DNA of 64,000 bases from Exiguobacterium sp. s48 (GTDB lineage: Bacteria > Bacillota > Bacilli > Exiguobacteriales > Exiguobacteriaceae): assembly GCF_018617395.1 (NCBI RefSeq), contig NZ_JACSKC010000001.1, forward strand, positions 248,001 through 312,000, given 5' to 3'. Positions 7,697 through 17,197 of the stretch are shown piece after piece. Position numbers and translations under genes: made by a program. The notes under the pieces were generated by a model that worked only from the letters and a program-made list of their open reading frames with translations, did not search any database and had not been told where the DNA came from. Each line of letters opens with the position of its first letter. Position 1 is the first letter of the stretch.

Positions 7697-8986
7697 ATGT
7701 TTGTCGATCAGGTTAATATTTTTGTAAAAGCTGGAGACGGCGGAAAAGGAATGGTCGCTTTCCGTCGCGAAAAATACGTTCCAGACGGTGGTCCTGCAGG
7801 TGGTGACGGTGGTCACGGTGGGGATGTCGTCTTCGAAGTAGAAGAAGGATTACGGACGCTCGTTGATTTCCGTTATTCGAAAAAGTTTATTGCCCATGAT
7901 GGGGAAAAAGGAATGTCGAAAGGGATGCACGGACGAAAAGCGAAGCCGCTCATCGTCAAAGTGCCACCTGGTACCATCGTCTTCGATGCGGAGACAGATA
8001 CTGTCATCGCGGACTTGACGGAACATGGTCAACAAGCGACGATCGCAAAAGGTGGTCGTGGTGGACGTGGGAACTGTCGTTTTGCGACACCTGCCAACCC
8101 GGCTCCGGAAATCGCAGAGAACGGGGAACCAGGTCAAGAACGTGAACTCCGTCTCGAGTTGAAACTCCTCGCAGACGTCGGTCTCGTCGGATTCCCGTCT
8201 GTCGGGAAATCAACGCTTCTCTCGGTCGTCTCGTCGGCACGTCCGAAAATCGGTGCGTACCACTTCACGACGATCACACCGAACCTCGGTGTCGTCAAGA
8301 CAGCGGACGACCGCAGCTTCGTCATGGCCGACCTTCCAGGTCTAATCGAAGGGGCGAGCCAAGGCGTCGGTCTCGGTCACCAGTTCCTTCGTCATATCGA
8401 ACGGACGAAAGTGATCGTTCACATGATCGATATGAGTGGCATGGAAGGACGCGACCCGTTCGAAGACTACACGACGATCAACCGTGAGCTCGAGTCGTAC
8501 AATTTACGTCTTCTCGAACGCCCACAAGTTGTCGTGGCGAACAAAATGGATATGCCGGACGCGGAGGGACATCTCGAAGAGTTCAAGAAGAAGGTAGGGG
8601 ACGATGTCAAAGTCTTCCCGATCTCAGCACTCGCACAAGATGGTCTTCGTAACTTGTTAATCGAAGTGGCGAACTTTGTCGATACAACACCTGAATTTCC
8701 ACTCGATGAGCTCGAAGAGAAGACAGCGACGCCTCGTGTCGTGTATCGTTATGAGAAGGAAGAGAAAGGCTATCAAATCCACATCGATGAATACGATCGC
8801 TTCGTGATCACGGGCCCTCGTATCGAGAAGCTCTTCAAGATGACGAACTTTGACCATGATGAGTCAATCAAACGATTCGCTCGTCAAATGCGTCAGATGG
8901 GCGTCGATGACGATCTTCGTAAGCTCGGTGCCGAGGACGGCAGTGTCGTCGCGATTCTCGACTTCGAATTCGAGTTTGTGGAATAA
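7697..8986 (+). CDS. obg: GTPase Obg (CgtA), ribosome assembly
   Basis: An essential GTPase of 50S subunit assembly and stress signalling. The 429 residues have the three-domain layout. The glycine-rich Obg fold occupies about 1-158 ([14 protein letters not shown]). The G domain follows, with [11 protein letters not shown] (G1), [12 protein letters not shown] (G3) and NKMDMPDA (G4). A C-terminal OCT domain from about residue 345 is typical of Gram-positive members. It follows the Spo0B-like gene without a gap. In B. subtilis pheB-pheA come next; here a CBS-domain gene does. Confidence 0.98.
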   Translation: MFVDQVNIFVKAGDGGKGMVAFRREKYVPDGGPAGGDGGHGGDVVFEVEEGLRTLVDFRYSKKFIAHDGEKGMSKGMHGRKAKPLIVKVPPGTIVFDAETDTVIADLTEHGQQATIAKGGRGGRGNCRFATPANPAPEIAENGEPGQERELRLELKLLADVGLVGFPSVGKSTLLSVVSSARPKIGAYHFTTITPNLGVVKTADDRSFVMADLPGLIEGASQGVGLGHQFLRHIERTKVIVHMIDMSGMEGRDPFEDYTTINRELESYNLRLLERPQVVVANKMDMPDAEGHLEEFKKKVGDDVKVFPISALAQDGLRNLLIEVANFVDTTPEFPLDELEEKTATPRVVYRYEKEEKGYQIHIDEYDRFVITGPRIEKLFKMTNFDHDESIKRFARQMRQMGVDDDLRKLGAEDGSVVAILDFEFEFVE

Positions 8987-9025
8987 AAAATTATTTGTTA
9001 AGAAGAAACGGAGTGTGAAGCTAAC

Positions 9026-10300
9026 GTGGACCCTGTGCCCTCGTCAAGTTTAATTCTATATGTAGTTCTCGTCATGTTGTCAGCGTTTTTCTCATCAGCC
9101 GAAACGGCGCTCTCGAGTGTGAACCGGGTCCGGATGATTCGGATGGCAGAAGATGGTGACAAAGCCGCAAAACGTGTCCTTAGTCTCGTCGACCGTTTTG
9201 ATGATACACTCTCGACGATCCTCGTCGGGAACAACATCGTCAATATCGGTTCTGCCACGGTGTCGACCGCCATCGCCACATCGATTTTTAGTGGCGGTAC
9301 CGGGCTTCTTGTGTCGACATTCGCAACGACGGTCATCATCTTGATCTTCGGTGAGATTTTGCCGAAATCGCTCGCGAAAGAGTTTGCGGAGAAGTATTCG
9401 CTACTCATCAGTGGCATTCTCGTGTTCCTCGTCAAAGTCCTCAAACCGGTGACGTTGATTTTTACCGGATTGAAGAAGTTGACGCTCCGAATGATCGGGA
9501 TGAAAGACAAGGAACCATCTGTCACGGAAGAAGAGTTGAAAGTACTCGTCGATATGGGAGAAGAGGAAGGCGTGCTCGGAGAGACGGAAGCAGAGCTCGT
9601 CCACAGCGCCTTCGCCTTCAACGATATCACGGTCGATGATGTGTTGACGCCACGAATCGATATTCTGGCCGTCGACATCGACGACTCGCTCGATGAAATC
9701 AAAGATACGATTTTCAGTGGAGGTCATTCCCGTTTACCGGTGTATAAAGACTCGATCGATAACGTCATCGGTGTCTTGTCGGAACGTGACTTCTTACGTT
9801 CGATGATGGGAGATGAAGTGACCGATATTCGTTCGCTCATTCGTCCACTCACTTTCGTGTCGCCGCAGACAAAATTGATTGAACTACTTCCGATTCTCCA
9901 GCAGAAACAATCTCACATGGCTGTCGTCCTCGATGAGTTCGGGGGCACGGCGGGTCTCGTCACGTTAGAAGACATGCTCGAAGAACTCGTCGGCGATATC
10001 TGGGATGAGCACGACGAATCCGTCGTCTACCTCAGACGTCTCCGTGAAGGGGTCTACGAGTGTATGGCTGACATGGACGTCGATGAATTCGCCGAAGAGA
10101 TGGGGATTGCAGAACCAGACGTCGATTCGAACACGATGGGCGGTTGGTTCGTAGAATTGCTCGGTGATATCCCGGAGAAAGGTGCACAAGTCACATATCA
10201 AGACATGACGTTCACCGTTCTCCACGTGGAGAAACGCCGTGTCCGGAAACTGTTAGTGGAGACTGGACAATCGCAGCAAGATGATATGCAGGAAGCATAA
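9026..10300 (+). CDS. CNNM/HlyC-CorC family membrane protein with CBS domains
   Basis: A 424-residue protein with a DUF21/CNNM membrane region at about 1-135 (LSAFFSSAETALSSVNRVRM is typical). A CBS pair at about 205-325 includes DDVLTPRIDILAVD and VVLDEFGGTAGLVTLEDMLEELVGDIWDE. A C-terminal CorC/HlyC domain lies at about 335-415. Relatives such as B. subtilis MpfA take part in magnesium export; the older name hemolysin is misleading. The start is a GTG with a modest CGGAG site and could lie slightly elsewhere. A bidirectional terminator separates it from the next gene on the opposite strand. Confidence 0.88.
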   Translation: MDPVPSSSLILYVVLVMLSAFFSSAETALSSVNRVRMIRMAEDGDKAAKRVLSLVDRFDDTLSTILVGNNIVNIGSATVSTAIATSIFSGGTGLLVSTFATTVIILIFGEILPKSLAKEFAEKYSLLISGILVFLVKVLKPVTLIFTGLKKLTLRMIGMKDKEPSVTEEELKVLVDMGEEEGVLGETEAELVHSAFAFNDITVDDVLTPRIDILAVDIDDSLDEIKDTIFSGGHSRLPVYKDSIDNVIGVLSERDFLRSMMGDEVTDIRSLIRPLTFVSPQTKLIELLPILQQKQSHMAVVLDEFGGTAGLVTLEDMLEELVGDIWDEHDESVVYLRRLREGVYECMADMDVDEFAEEMGIAEPDVDSNTMGGWFVELLGDIPEKGAQVTYQDMTFTVLHVEKRRVRKLLVETGQSQQDDMQEA

Positions 10301-10302
10301 AG

Positions 10303-10341
10303 AAAAGGGATGATTCGCTCATAGCGGATCATCCCTTTTTT
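10303..10341. terminator. Bidirectional terminator between convergent genes
   Basis: A long stem (AAAAGGGATGATTCGC with its complement at 10324-10341) around a 5-base loop. A-rich and T-rich flanks let it serve both strands. Confidence 0.9.
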
Positions 10342-10344
10342 GCG

Positions 10345-11118
10345 TTAGACGGATTGGCGCTCGATGCGCTCCATCAATTCGTATGGACGTACTTTGTAAA
10401 TGGCATATGGCAAATAGGTCGGGTCAATGGCGTCGAGGAAGCGCATTTGGAAATGCTCTCGTTTGATGTAGTCATCGACGTTACTCGCGTCGACTTTATA
10501 GAATCCGACTTCTTGTGTTTCTCCTGCTTGTGGTTTGAGGTCGCCGGATACATATTTGGCGCGGAACGTGACACAGAGGACGCGGGATGAGACGTTTTGA
10601 TAAATTCCGGTGATGCCTTCGACTTTGATCTCGGCTCCTGTCTCTTCGAGCACTTCGCGATGAATGGCGTCTGCGATGGACTCATGCTCTTCGACCTGTC
10701 CCCCAGGCATTTCGAATGAGTCGTTCCGATGCATATTCTTGACGAGGAGGACTTCACCTGATTCGTTCGTGATGTAAGCCGTCACGGATACAATCGTCCG
10801 GGGTGGTGTGTAGTGCCCTGTTGGTACCATGAACTCTTCGCTCGATCTGATGTACAAGTCTTTTCCGAGGCGGGCCCGCTTTTTCATCGCTTCTCGTCGT
10901 AACGTGCTACCACGGTAATCCCGCTCTACTTGTTCATAGTGTTCCCGGTCCCGATATTCCCATAAGGCCATGACCTCAGACTGGTCTTCGGTCACCCAAC
11001 GTCCGACGAGACGAGCGCCGTGGGACGCTTGAATGGGGTAGATGTATGTATGGAAGAAGTCGGTGAATTCTTGCAGGCGTTCAGGTCGAATCGTATACGT
11101 TTTACGGCGATGGAACAT
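10345..11118 (-). CDS. NIPSNAP-Nudix fusion hydrolase
   Basis: Two domains are visible in 257 residues. Residues 1-90 (KTYTIRPERLQEFTDFFHTY and DRYREHYEQVE-like parts) resemble a NIPSNAP/dimeric alpha-beta barrel domain. Residues 108-245 are a Nudix hydrolase with a full Nudix box, GGQVEEHESIADAIHREVLE followed by ETGAEI near residue 150. Nudix enzymes cleave nucleoside diphosphates linked to other moieties; the substrate cannot be read from sequence. The ATG at 11118 has an AAGGAGGAATC site. It stands alone, between the bidirectional terminator and a 117-base spacer to the dedA-like gene. Confidence 0.82.
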   Translation of the reverse strand: MFHRRKTYTIRPERLQEFTDFFHTYIYPIQASHGARLVGRWVTEDQSEVMALWEYRDREHYEQVERDYRGSTLRREAMKKRARLGKDLYIRSSEEFMVPTGHYTPPRTIVSVTAYITNESGEVLLVKNMHRNDSFEMPGGQVEEHESIADAIHREVLEETGAEIKVEGITGIYQNVSSRVLCVTFRAKYVSGDLKPQAGETQEVGFYKVDASNVDDYIKREHFQMRFLDAIDPTYLPYAIYKVRPYELMERIERQSV

Positions 11119-11213
11119 GGTGATTCCTCCTTTTTCGTTGTGCGGTATCTTTTATGTGACCGCGATTCGCTTACATCGTACTTATTCGACAGATGAGAGC
11201 GTTTCCCTTTCCA

Positions 11214-11250
11214 ACAAAAAAAGAATCAGCGTCAGTTAAGCTGATTCTTT
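11214..11250 (-). terminator. Terminator of the DedA gene (minus strand)
   Basis: AAGAATCAGC (11221-11230) pairs with GCTGATTCTT (11240-11249). The A run at 11216-11222 becomes the T tail on the minus strand. The stop codon lies in the loop. Confidence 0.8.
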
Positions 11251-11814
11251 CACACGTTTTGGTTGATGACGAAGGTGGCGAACGACGAGTACGATGCCGA
11301 CTCCGAGAGCTAGGAAGGGAAGGAGATCATTTGTCACATGACCGATCATCCGCCAGTTGCTTCCGAACATCATTCCTAAATGGATGAAGAGGAATGACCA
11401 AACCGCAAAAATGAGTGTCGTGACCGTCAAGAATTTACGGAAGGAAAGGCGCATCACACCGGCGCTGACAGCAAAGAGTTGTCGCCAAAACAGACTGAGG
11501 CAGACAATCCATGCGCCATACTTCTCAAACCAACGCTCGGCGCGAAGTTGTTTCTCTTGCCGAATTCTAAAATAGCGATAGAGTTTCAAGGCAACAGGGC
11601 GCCCCCCAAAGCGTCCGATCCAGTAAAGTCCAATCTGACTGAGCGTGAAGGAAACCCACGCGAGTAGGAACATGAGAAAAAAAGGCGCATCATGCGAGTC
11701 AACGAGGAAGCCACCATATGCGAGAACGAGTTCGTTCGGGATGAATTGAACCAAAATACCGATGGGAATGCTAAAGACCCCGCATGCGGCGAGCAAATGC
11801 TCGAGGACATTCAT
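11236..11814 (-). CDS. DedA family membrane protein
   Basis: A 192-residue membrane protein of the DedA/SNARE-associated family, whose members act in lipid flipping and membrane homeostasis. Segments supporting this are GILVQFIPNELVLAYGGFLV near the N-terminus and FEKYGAWIVCLSLFWRQLFAVSAGVMRLSFRKF in the middle (quoted here in overlapping family-typical form). About five hydrophobic helices are predicted. The frame extends 6 codons upstream, but the ATG at 11814 is placed well behind AAAGGAGGA. The specific substrate is unknown. Confidence 0.83.
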   Translation of the reverse strand: MNVLEHLLAACGVFSIPIGILVQFIPNELVLAYGGFLVDSHDAPFFLMFLLAWVSFTLSQIGLYWIGRFGGRPVALKLYRYFRIRQEKQLRAERWFEKYGAWIVCLSLFWRQLFAVSAGVMRLSFRKFLTVTTLIFAVWSFLFIHLGMMFGSNWRMIGHVTNDLLPFLALGVGIVLVVRHLRHQPKRVKESA

Positions 11815-11921
11815 GACGAGTCCTCCTTTCAACTAGATTTCAGGAAAGTTGTTCCATCCCTCAGTATAACGGACATCATCTAAAAGAAAAAGAAGAGATG
11901 TCACATATTCGTGACGTCTCT

Positions 11922-12461
11922 TCAATCTAATTCGGATACGAGAATGCCGAGTCGGTCCAGTTCTTTGACTGCCGCATCAATCGCCTCTTTATGATCCGAT
12001 TCAAGCGTATGGATATGAAGGCCACCCGTCAATTGAGAGAGTGGCGCTGCTCCGTGAGTCTTCACCCGTTCGAGGAAAGCGCGGACGTCCCGACGGCTCT
12101 TCACCATCAGTTGTCCAGTGATGGAGCCGTATACCGGATGGTCGATGATGACGTCTTTAATGGTCACGCCTTCGTCAACGACGGCGTTCATTTCCGCTTC
12201 CATTTCATCAGCCGTATGACGACAAGCTACCTTCTTGGAATAAGTAGAGGGACTGAGGTCTCCTTGCAAATAGACATACCCTCGAGCGGTCGCGACGATT
12301 TGATGACCTTTCGCCTTTAATAGCGACAAATCTTGGACGATGACCTGACGGCTGACAGAGACGTGTCGTGCCAGTTCAGATCCGGTGATTGGTTCATTAC
12401 TCGATTCGATGAGGTGAAGTAAAGTACGGCGACGTTCTTCACCGGCTAAACGTTTGTTCAT
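11922..12461 (-). CDS. niaR: NAD biosynthesis repressor NiaR (YrxA type)
   Basis: A nicotinate-responsive transcription repressor of NAD synthesis genes. The 179 residues comprise an N-terminal helix-turn-helix (about 8-65, SGSELARHVSVSRQVIVQDL region) and a C-terminal 3H ligand/metal-binding domain (about 75-170) with spaced histidines, including DHPVYG and GGLHIHTL. The start overlaps the end of the nifS-type gene by 23 bases, so they form an operon. Its probable targets, nadB-nadC-nadA, are divergent, as in B. subtilis. Confidence 0.9.
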   Translation of the reverse strand: MNKRLAGEERRRTLLHLIESSNEPITGSELARHVSVSRQVIVQDLSLLKAKGHQIVATARGYVYLQGDLSPSTYSKKVACRHTADEMEAEMNAVVDEGVTIKDVIIDHPVYGSITGQLMVKSRRDVRAFLERVKTHGAAPLSQLTGGLHIHTLESDHKEAIDAAVKELDRLGILVSELD

Positions 12462-13569
12462 GATGTTCGACTCTCCTTGCTAAAGTGACGATGGCATCGG
12501 CGAGGGCCGATGTGTCTTCGATGGTCGTTTGCGCGCCGAAAGAAATGCGGACGAGTCCGTGGCAGGCACTCGTTTCATAGCCAAGTGCTTCAAGCATGCG
12601 GTTTGGTCCATTTTGTCCGGCACGACAGGCCGACCCGGCCGATACTTGGAATCCGAGGTCATCGAGCTCCGTCATCCACCATTGTCCATCGCGCTGATGG
12701 GATACGAAGGAAAAAATGGCGGGACTTTGTTCGTCAAACTCGAGCCATTTGACATACGCTGACGTCTTCTCTTTCAAGATAGCACGAAATGCCATGAAAT
12801 TTCTCTGAAAACGTGTCAGTTGTTCTTGACGCTCTCCGAGAGCTTTCACGAAAGCACTGATCCCAGGCACATCAATTGTTCCTGGACGAATCCCATATTG
12901 ATGATGACCCGGGTAATAAGGTGGAGGAATCAATCGATCCATGTAAAGCGCACCGACCCCTTTCGGTCCACCGACCTTATGGGCGCTGAATGAATAGGCG
13001 TCAATTCCTTCGACAGAAATCGGGATTTTGCCGAGCGCCTGTACCCCGTCCACATGGAAGAGAATCTTTTTATATTTGATCAGGCATTGAATATGGTGAA
13101 GCGGTAGTACCCAACCTGTGTCGGAATTGACATGTTGGAAAGTGACGAGTCCGATATCACGATCTAATAACTGGGTGAACGCCTCTATATCAAATTTACC
13201 ATCTTTCAGCTTTAACCGATGGACGATCACACCTTCACGCTCCCATTCCTCAAGTAAGAGAGCGACCGAGTCATGTTCATGCCAAGTTGTAATCACTTCT
13301 TTTCCTTTCATTCGTTTCCGTAAACTCGTCAACGCAATATAGTTGCTTTCGGAACCACTACCTGTGAATAATAATTTCCCTTTAAAAACGTCGACCCCGA
13401 GAGCTTGTTTAAATAGACGACGGGCCTCCGTTAAATAATCTTCTGCCATATAACCTTGGGTATGGAGTGATGATGGGTTCCCATAAACGTTTTTGGCCAT
13501 CGCCACGTAATGGTCTAATGCTGCATGTGTCATCGGGTGTGTAGCGGCGTAGTCGAAGTAGCGGTTCAT
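12439..13569 (-). CDS. nifS: NifS-type cysteine desulfurase for NAD biosynthesis
   Basis: A pyridoxal-phosphate enzyme that removes sulfur from cysteine. In this neighbourhood it probably supplies the 4Fe-4S cluster of NadA, as its B. subtilis counterpart does. The 376 residues begin NRYFDYAATHPM. The lysine motif YSFSAHKVGGPKGVGALY lies near residue 200, and the active cysteine lies in SAGSACRAGQN near residue 320. The frame extends upstream to 13590, but the ATG at 13569 has an AGGGGAG site and the usual start. It is divergent from nadB. Confidence 0.92.
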   Translation of the reverse strand: MNRYFDYAATHPMTHAALDHYVAMAKNVYGNPSSLHTQGYMAEDYLTEARRLFKQALGVDVFKGKLLFTGSGSESNYIALTSLRKRMKGKEVITTWHEHDSVALLLEEWEREGVIVHRLKLKDGKFDIEAFTQLLDRDIGLVTFQHVNSDTGWVLPLHHIQCLIKYKKILFHVDGVQALGKIPISVEGIDAYSFSAHKVGGPKGVGALYMDRLIPPPYYPGHHQYGIRPGTIDVPGISAFVKALGERQEQLTRFQRNFMAFRAILKEKTSAYVKWLEFDEQSPAIFSFVSHQRDGQWWMTELDDLGFQVSAGSACRAGQNGPNRMLEALGYETSACHGLVRISFGAQTTIEDTSALADAIVTLARRVEHHEQTFSR

Positions 13570-13605
13570 GATGGACTCCCCTTTTCTCATGTTGTCTTCT
13601 ACACA

Positions 13606-13634
13606 AAATTATGCGAAACTAGTTTACAAGTCAA
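13606..13634 (-). promoter_or_regulatory. Probable promoter of nifS-niaR
   Basis: On the minus strand TTGACT (13629-13634) and TAATTT (13606-13611) are separated by 17 bp, about 40 bases before the nifS start. Confidence 0.6.
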
Positions 13635-13655
13635 CATTACATATGAAAAACAGGT

Positions 13656-13680
13656 GATATACAGGTGTCTTTACATATAG
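13656..13680. promoter_or_regulatory. Candidate NiaR operator overlapping the nadB start
   Basis: ACAGGTGTCTTTACATAT (13661-13678) forms a loose dyad, and CAGGTG occurs twice, 11 bases apart (13651 and 13662). Repressors of the NiaR family bind palindromes in this intergenic space. The match to their motif is from memory and the right half-site is poor. Confidence 0.35.
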
Positions 13681-15098
13681 AGAAAACTGACATTTTGATT
13701 ATCGGTACGGGACTTGCCGCTGTCGCGACGGCCTTGCATCTACAAAAATCATTCTCCGTTCTTCTCGTCTCAAAAGGCGAGATGACAGAGGGCAACTCCG
13801 ATTTGGCACAAGGCGGTATTGCGAGCGCGTATCTGGAGAAATCGAGTGCGAGTCATAAAGAAGACACGATGCTCGCTTCTAAAAGGACATCGTGCGCTGA
13901 GCGCGTCGACATTCTCGTCGAAGAAGGTCGTCAAGTGATTGAAGAAATGGAACGGTTCGGTGTCCGCTTCGACCGTGAAGAGGGTGACTATGCCCTCGGA
14001 CGAGAAGGTGCACACCGATTGAATCGGATCTTTCATGTCGGTGGCGATGAGACGGGACGTCATATTATGGGGCAATTACGTCAGTCGTTACCTGATAACG
14101 TGAACGTGTTGGAACGGGCGCTCGTGCACGATCTCATCATGAGAGACGGAAAAGTCGTCGGTGCGATGGCATTTCGTGATGAAGTGCCCATTCAGATTGA
14201 AGCCGGGGCTGTCGTATTGGCGACAGGTGGCATCGGGGGACTGATTGATTGGACTTCAAACGCGCGTACCGTGACTGGCGATGGTCTCGTTTTGGCAAAT
14301 CGATGTGGGGCCAAGCTGACACACTTACAGCGCATTCAATTTCACCCTACGTTACTGGCGACCGACGAGCCTCATCTCGTGACCGAGGCGCTTAGAGGAG
14401 CCGGGGCGACGCTCGTTGATGACGAAGGAAACCATGTGATGGCCAATCATCCGCTCGGGAGTCTCGCGCCTCGTGATGACGTGGCGAAGGTTCTGACGGA
14501 ACGAACGGGACCAGTCTATCTCGATACGACAAACGTGATACGACTTCGTGAACGGTTTCCGAAGCTTGCGTTGACATGTGACAAGCTTGGGATTGATCTT
14601 CGTCGCATCCCGGTACGTCCAGGTCTCCATTTTCATATGGGTGGAATCGAAGTGGATGATATGGGACGGACAGACGTTGACGGATTATATGCCGTCGGTG
14701 AAGTGGCGGATGCGGGCATACATGGGATGAATCGTTTGGCCTCGAACTCACTTTTGGAATGTTGGGTGTTTGGAAAACGAGTCGCGCGAGCGATGCGATT
14801 GAATAAGACGGCCACGGCGACGAAGGAGATGTTGGTGTACGACATCTCACCTGTGGCGTTTCAAGCGTTACGTGCTCAAATCGGAAGATGGTTGACGATT
14901 TCACCAAGTCTTGATGAATTGAAAGGTTTCTTACAAAATACCCAATCGTTGACCGTGACGAAACACGTGACAAGACAATTAAGTGAACAAACTTTACAAA
15001 TTGATGCGGCGCGACTCATCGCGCAAAGCATCCTTGAAATGGAGAGGTATGATGAACACGATTTATCTACGCGAACAGCTGCGACAGTTCTTGATTGA
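13665..15098 (+). CDS. nadB: L-aspartate oxidase NadB
   Basis: A flavoenzyme that oxidises aspartate to iminoaspartate, the first step of de novo NAD synthesis. The 477 residues are somewhat shorter than B. subtilis NadB (about 530). The FAD fold begins ILIIGTGLAAVATALHL. The SKGEMTEGNSDLAQGGIA segment, the HRLNRIFHVGGDETGRHIM region and GMNRLASNSLLECWVFG complete the family signature. The start is a GTG behind a weak CAGGTG site and overlaps the putative operator, so regulation may act on translation as well. nadC overlaps its end. Confidence 0.93.
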   Translation: MSLHIEKTDILIIGTGLAAVATALHLQKSFSVLLVSKGEMTEGNSDLAQGGIASAYLEKSSASHKEDTMLASKRTSCAERVDILVEEGRQVIEEMERFGVRFDREEGDYALGREGAHRLNRIFHVGGDETGRHIMGQLRQSLPDNVNVLERALVHDLIMRDGKVVGAMAFRDEVPIQIEAGAVVLATGGIGGLIDWTSNARTVTGDGLVLANRCGAKLTHLQRIQFHPTLLATDEPHLVTEALRGAGATLVDDEGNHVMANHPLGSLAPRDDVAKVLTERTGPVYLDTTNVIRLRERFPKLALTCDKLGIDLRRIPVRPGLHFHMGGIEVDDMGRTDVDGLYAVGEVADAGIHGMNRLASNSLLECWVFGKRVARAMRLNKTATATKEMLVYDISPVAFQALRAQIGRWLTISPSLDELKGFLQNTQSLTVTKHVTRQLSEQTLQIDAARLIAQSILEMERYDEHDLSTRTAATVLD

Positions 15099-15921
15099 GG
15101 ATATCGGATATGGCGATGTATCCAGTGAGCTGATTGATGGACAAGACGAGTCGGTCGCAACAATCGTCGCCAAAGAACAGGGCATTTTCTGTGGGAAGCC
15201 TATCGTAGAAGAGCTGGCAACCATGCAGCGGCTTGAATTGGTCTCTTGCCAAGAAGACGGGAGAGCGGTTGTCCCTGGAGATGAACTCGTCGTCTTGAGA
15301 GGAAAGACGCGCAGGATTTTAGAGACGGAGCGTGTGCTGTTGAATGTCATTCAACACGCGAGTGGGATCGCGACGATGACGCGTCAGTGCGTGGAGGCGC
15401 TACGAGATGACGCGATTCACGTGACCGATACGCGTAAGACGACCCCGGGACTGCGGATGATTGAGAAGTATGCCGTACGTGTCGGAGGGGGATACAATCA
15501 TCGTCTAAGACTCGATGATGCCGTCATGATCAAAGACAATCATATCGTCGCACTTGGTGGCGTAACGAATGCGATTCAAGTCGCGCGTGGTCGTGTCGGT
15601 CATACGACTCCGATTGAAGTCGAGGTCGAGTCGTTCGAACAACTGATGGAGGCGATTGTGGCGAAACCGGACATCGTGATGCTTGATAATCGGACGCCAG
15701 ATGAATTGAGAGAATGGGTTCGTCATATACCAACGCACATCAAAATTGAAGTGTCTGGTGGCATCACGCTCGACACGGTCGATAATTATCGAGGCATTCG
15801 CATCGATGTCATCTCGCTCGGGCAATTGACTCATTCGGTACGAGCGTTCGATTGCAGTTTGAATTTACAAGGAGGAATGAAAGATGCAACTACTTGGAAC
15901 ACTTCCGCCGACGTACGCTAA
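15052..15921 (+). CDS. nadC: Nicotinate-nucleotide pyrophosphorylase NadC
   Basis: Converts quinolinate and PRPP to nicotinate mononucleotide, the third step of the pathway. The 289-residue enzyme has [14 protein letters not shown] near the N-terminus, [20 protein letters not shown] near residue 125, and [10 protein letters not shown] near 160, followed by [10 protein letters not shown]. The frame runs upstream to 14983, but only the ATG pair at 15049 and 15052 follows GGAGAGG. The gene overlaps nadB by 47 bases and nadA by 38 bases, so all three are translated from one message. Confidence 0.95.
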   Translation: MNTIYLREQLRQFLIEDIGYGDVSSELIDGQDESVATIVAKEQGIFCGKPIVEELATMQRLELVSCQEDGRAVVPGDELVVLRGKTRRILETERVLLNVIQHASGIATMTRQCVEALRDDAIHVTDTRKTTPGLRMIEKYAVRVGGGYNHRLRLDDAVMIKDNHIVALGGVTNAIQVARGRVGHTTPIEVEVESFEQLMEAIVAKPDIVMLDNRTPDELREWVRHIPTHIKIEVSGGITLDTVDNYRGIRIDVISLGQLTHSVRAFDCSLNLQGGMKDATTWNTSADVR

Positions 15922-16960
15922 CTTGTCGGTGGAGGAGATGGAGACTCGGATTCAGGCGGTCAAAGACCGACTCGGGACGCGTCTCTTTTTACCGGCTCAT
16001 CATTATCAAAAAGACGAGGTCGTTCAATTCGCGGACGCGACAGGAGATTCGCTCCAGCTCGCACGACTCGCAGAACAGATGAGCGAAGCCGAATTCATCG
16101 TCTTTTGTGGCGTCCACTTCATGGCAGAGACGGCGGACATGTTGACGCGGGACGACCAGATTGTCGTCTTACCTGATATGCGTGCCGGCTGTTCGATGGC
16201 AGACATGGCTGATATCGATCAGACGGAGATTGCTTGGGAAGAACTGACGGAACGATTTGGAGAGGACATCATCCCGATTACATACGTCAATTCAACAGCG
16301 GCAATTAAAGCGTTCGTTGGGCGTCACGGCGGGGCGACCGTCACATCGTCGAACGCCCATGAGATTGTTCGGTGGGCGCTTGAGACAGGCGAGCGTATTT
16401 TGTTCCTTCCTGACCAGCACCTCGGGCGGAACACGGCGTTCGATCTCGGCGTTCCGCTCGAGGCGATGGCCGTTTGGGATCCACTCCGTGAAGAATTGGT
16501 AGCAGAGGACGACGAACAAGTAAAAGTCATCTTGTGGAAGGGACACTGTTCTGTCCATGAGAAGTTTACGGTCTCGCAAATCCAGGCGTTTCGTGAGCGT
16601 GAGCCGGATCGTCGCATCATTGTCCATCCGGAGTGTACGTTTGACGTCGTCCAGGCAGCGGACGAGGCGGGATCGACGTCATATATCATCGACAAGATTG
16701 ACGGGAGCGCACCGGGGACGAAATGGGCGGTCGGAACGGAGATGAACCTCGTCAACCGTCTAGCGGCGACGTACCCACATCTCGATATCGTTTCATTGAA
16801 CCCGTTCATGTGTCCGTGCCTCACGATGAACCGAATCGACTTATCCCATCTACTTTGGGCGCTCGAGTCGCTTGAGACGGACCCTGTGAATGTGATTCGG
16901 GTAGATGCGGACACGACAGAATATTCGAAACGTGCGCTTGAACGTATGCTCGCGCGATAA
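15884..16960 (+). CDS. nadA: Quinolinate synthase NadA
   Basis: An oxygen-sensitive 4Fe-4S enzyme that condenses iminoaspartate with dihydroxyacetone phosphate to quinolinate. The 358-residue Bacillus-type protein keeps cysteines expected to bind the cluster in [27 protein letters not shown] and [23 protein letters not shown] and [12 protein letters not shown] are further signatures. The ATG lies inside nadC behind GGAGGAATG. The linked nifS gene probably provides cluster sulfur. A hairpin without a T tail follows immediately at 16968. Confidence 0.95.
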   Translation: MQLLGTLPPTYANLSVEEMETRIQAVKDRLGTRLFLPAHHYQKDEVVQFADATGDSLQLARLAEQMSEAEFIVFCGVHFMAETADMLTRDDQIVVLPDMRAGCSMADMADIDQTEIAWEELTERFGEDIIPITYVNSTAAIKAFVGRHGGATVTSSNAHEIVRWALETGERILFLPDQHLGRNTAFDLGVPLEAMAVWDPLREELVAEDDEQVKVILWKGHCSVHEKFTVSQIQAFREREPDRRIIVHPECTFDVVQAADEAGSTSYIIDKIDGSAPGTKWAVGTEMNLVNRLAATYPHLDIVSLNPFMCPCLTMNRIDLSHLLWALESLETDPVNVIRVDADTTEYSKRALERMLAR

Positions 16961-16967
16961 TCGCTTC

Positions 16968-16989
16968 AGGACAGGCAAACGCCTGTCCT
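16968..16989. repeat. Left copy of a 22-bp direct repeat (hairpin without T tail)
   Basis: AGGACAGG and CCTGTCCT arms around CAAACG make a perfect hairpin just after nadA. The same 22 bases, with one change in the loop, recur at 17547-17568. This copy lacks the T run, so it looks like a terminator separated from its tail. Confidence 0.85.
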
Positions 16990-17029
16990 CAGACTGTAGA
17001 CAAAGTATAGGTCTTATGCCCAATCCGGA

Positions 17030-17131
17030 CACGGCTCGCTTTCCTAGGGGCAAGCAGGGAGCCGCATCGCGACTGCGTCACTGCTGGGTCTCCCTTTGCT
17101 TGCTATCCCCTCAGGAGTCTCGCCTGCCCGT
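17030..17131 (+). repeat. GC-rich dispersed repeat, copy A
   Basis: Shares GGAGCCGCATCGCGACT (17058-17074), CTGCTGGGTCTCC (17081-17093), GCTTTCC and CAGGAGTC with copy B in reverse orientation. The style resembles intergenic repeats of Bacillus and Exiguobacterium genomes; that comparison is from memory. Confidence 0.75.
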
Positions 17132-17159
17132 TCTTGGTCACCTTTTGTCCTCCGTCCCA

Positions 17160-17165
17160 TATAAT
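17160..17165 (+). promoter_or_regulatory. Possible -10 box inside the repeat element
   Basis: A perfect TATAAT lies 33 bases ahead of the 53-codon frame. No good -35 is at 17 bp; TTGGTC at 17134 gives a 20-bp spacer. Confidence 0.35.
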
Positions 17166-17197
17166 GGTGTGAGAAGAACACACAGGGGGCGGATCTA

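Noticed and set aside
8998-9702. 234-codon minus-strand frame opposite the CNNM gene
   Set aside because: Serine- and threonine-rich antisense shadow of a clear membrane protein gene.
14392-14973. 193-codon minus-strand frame inside nadB
   Set aside because: Antisense shadow of FAD-domain sequence.
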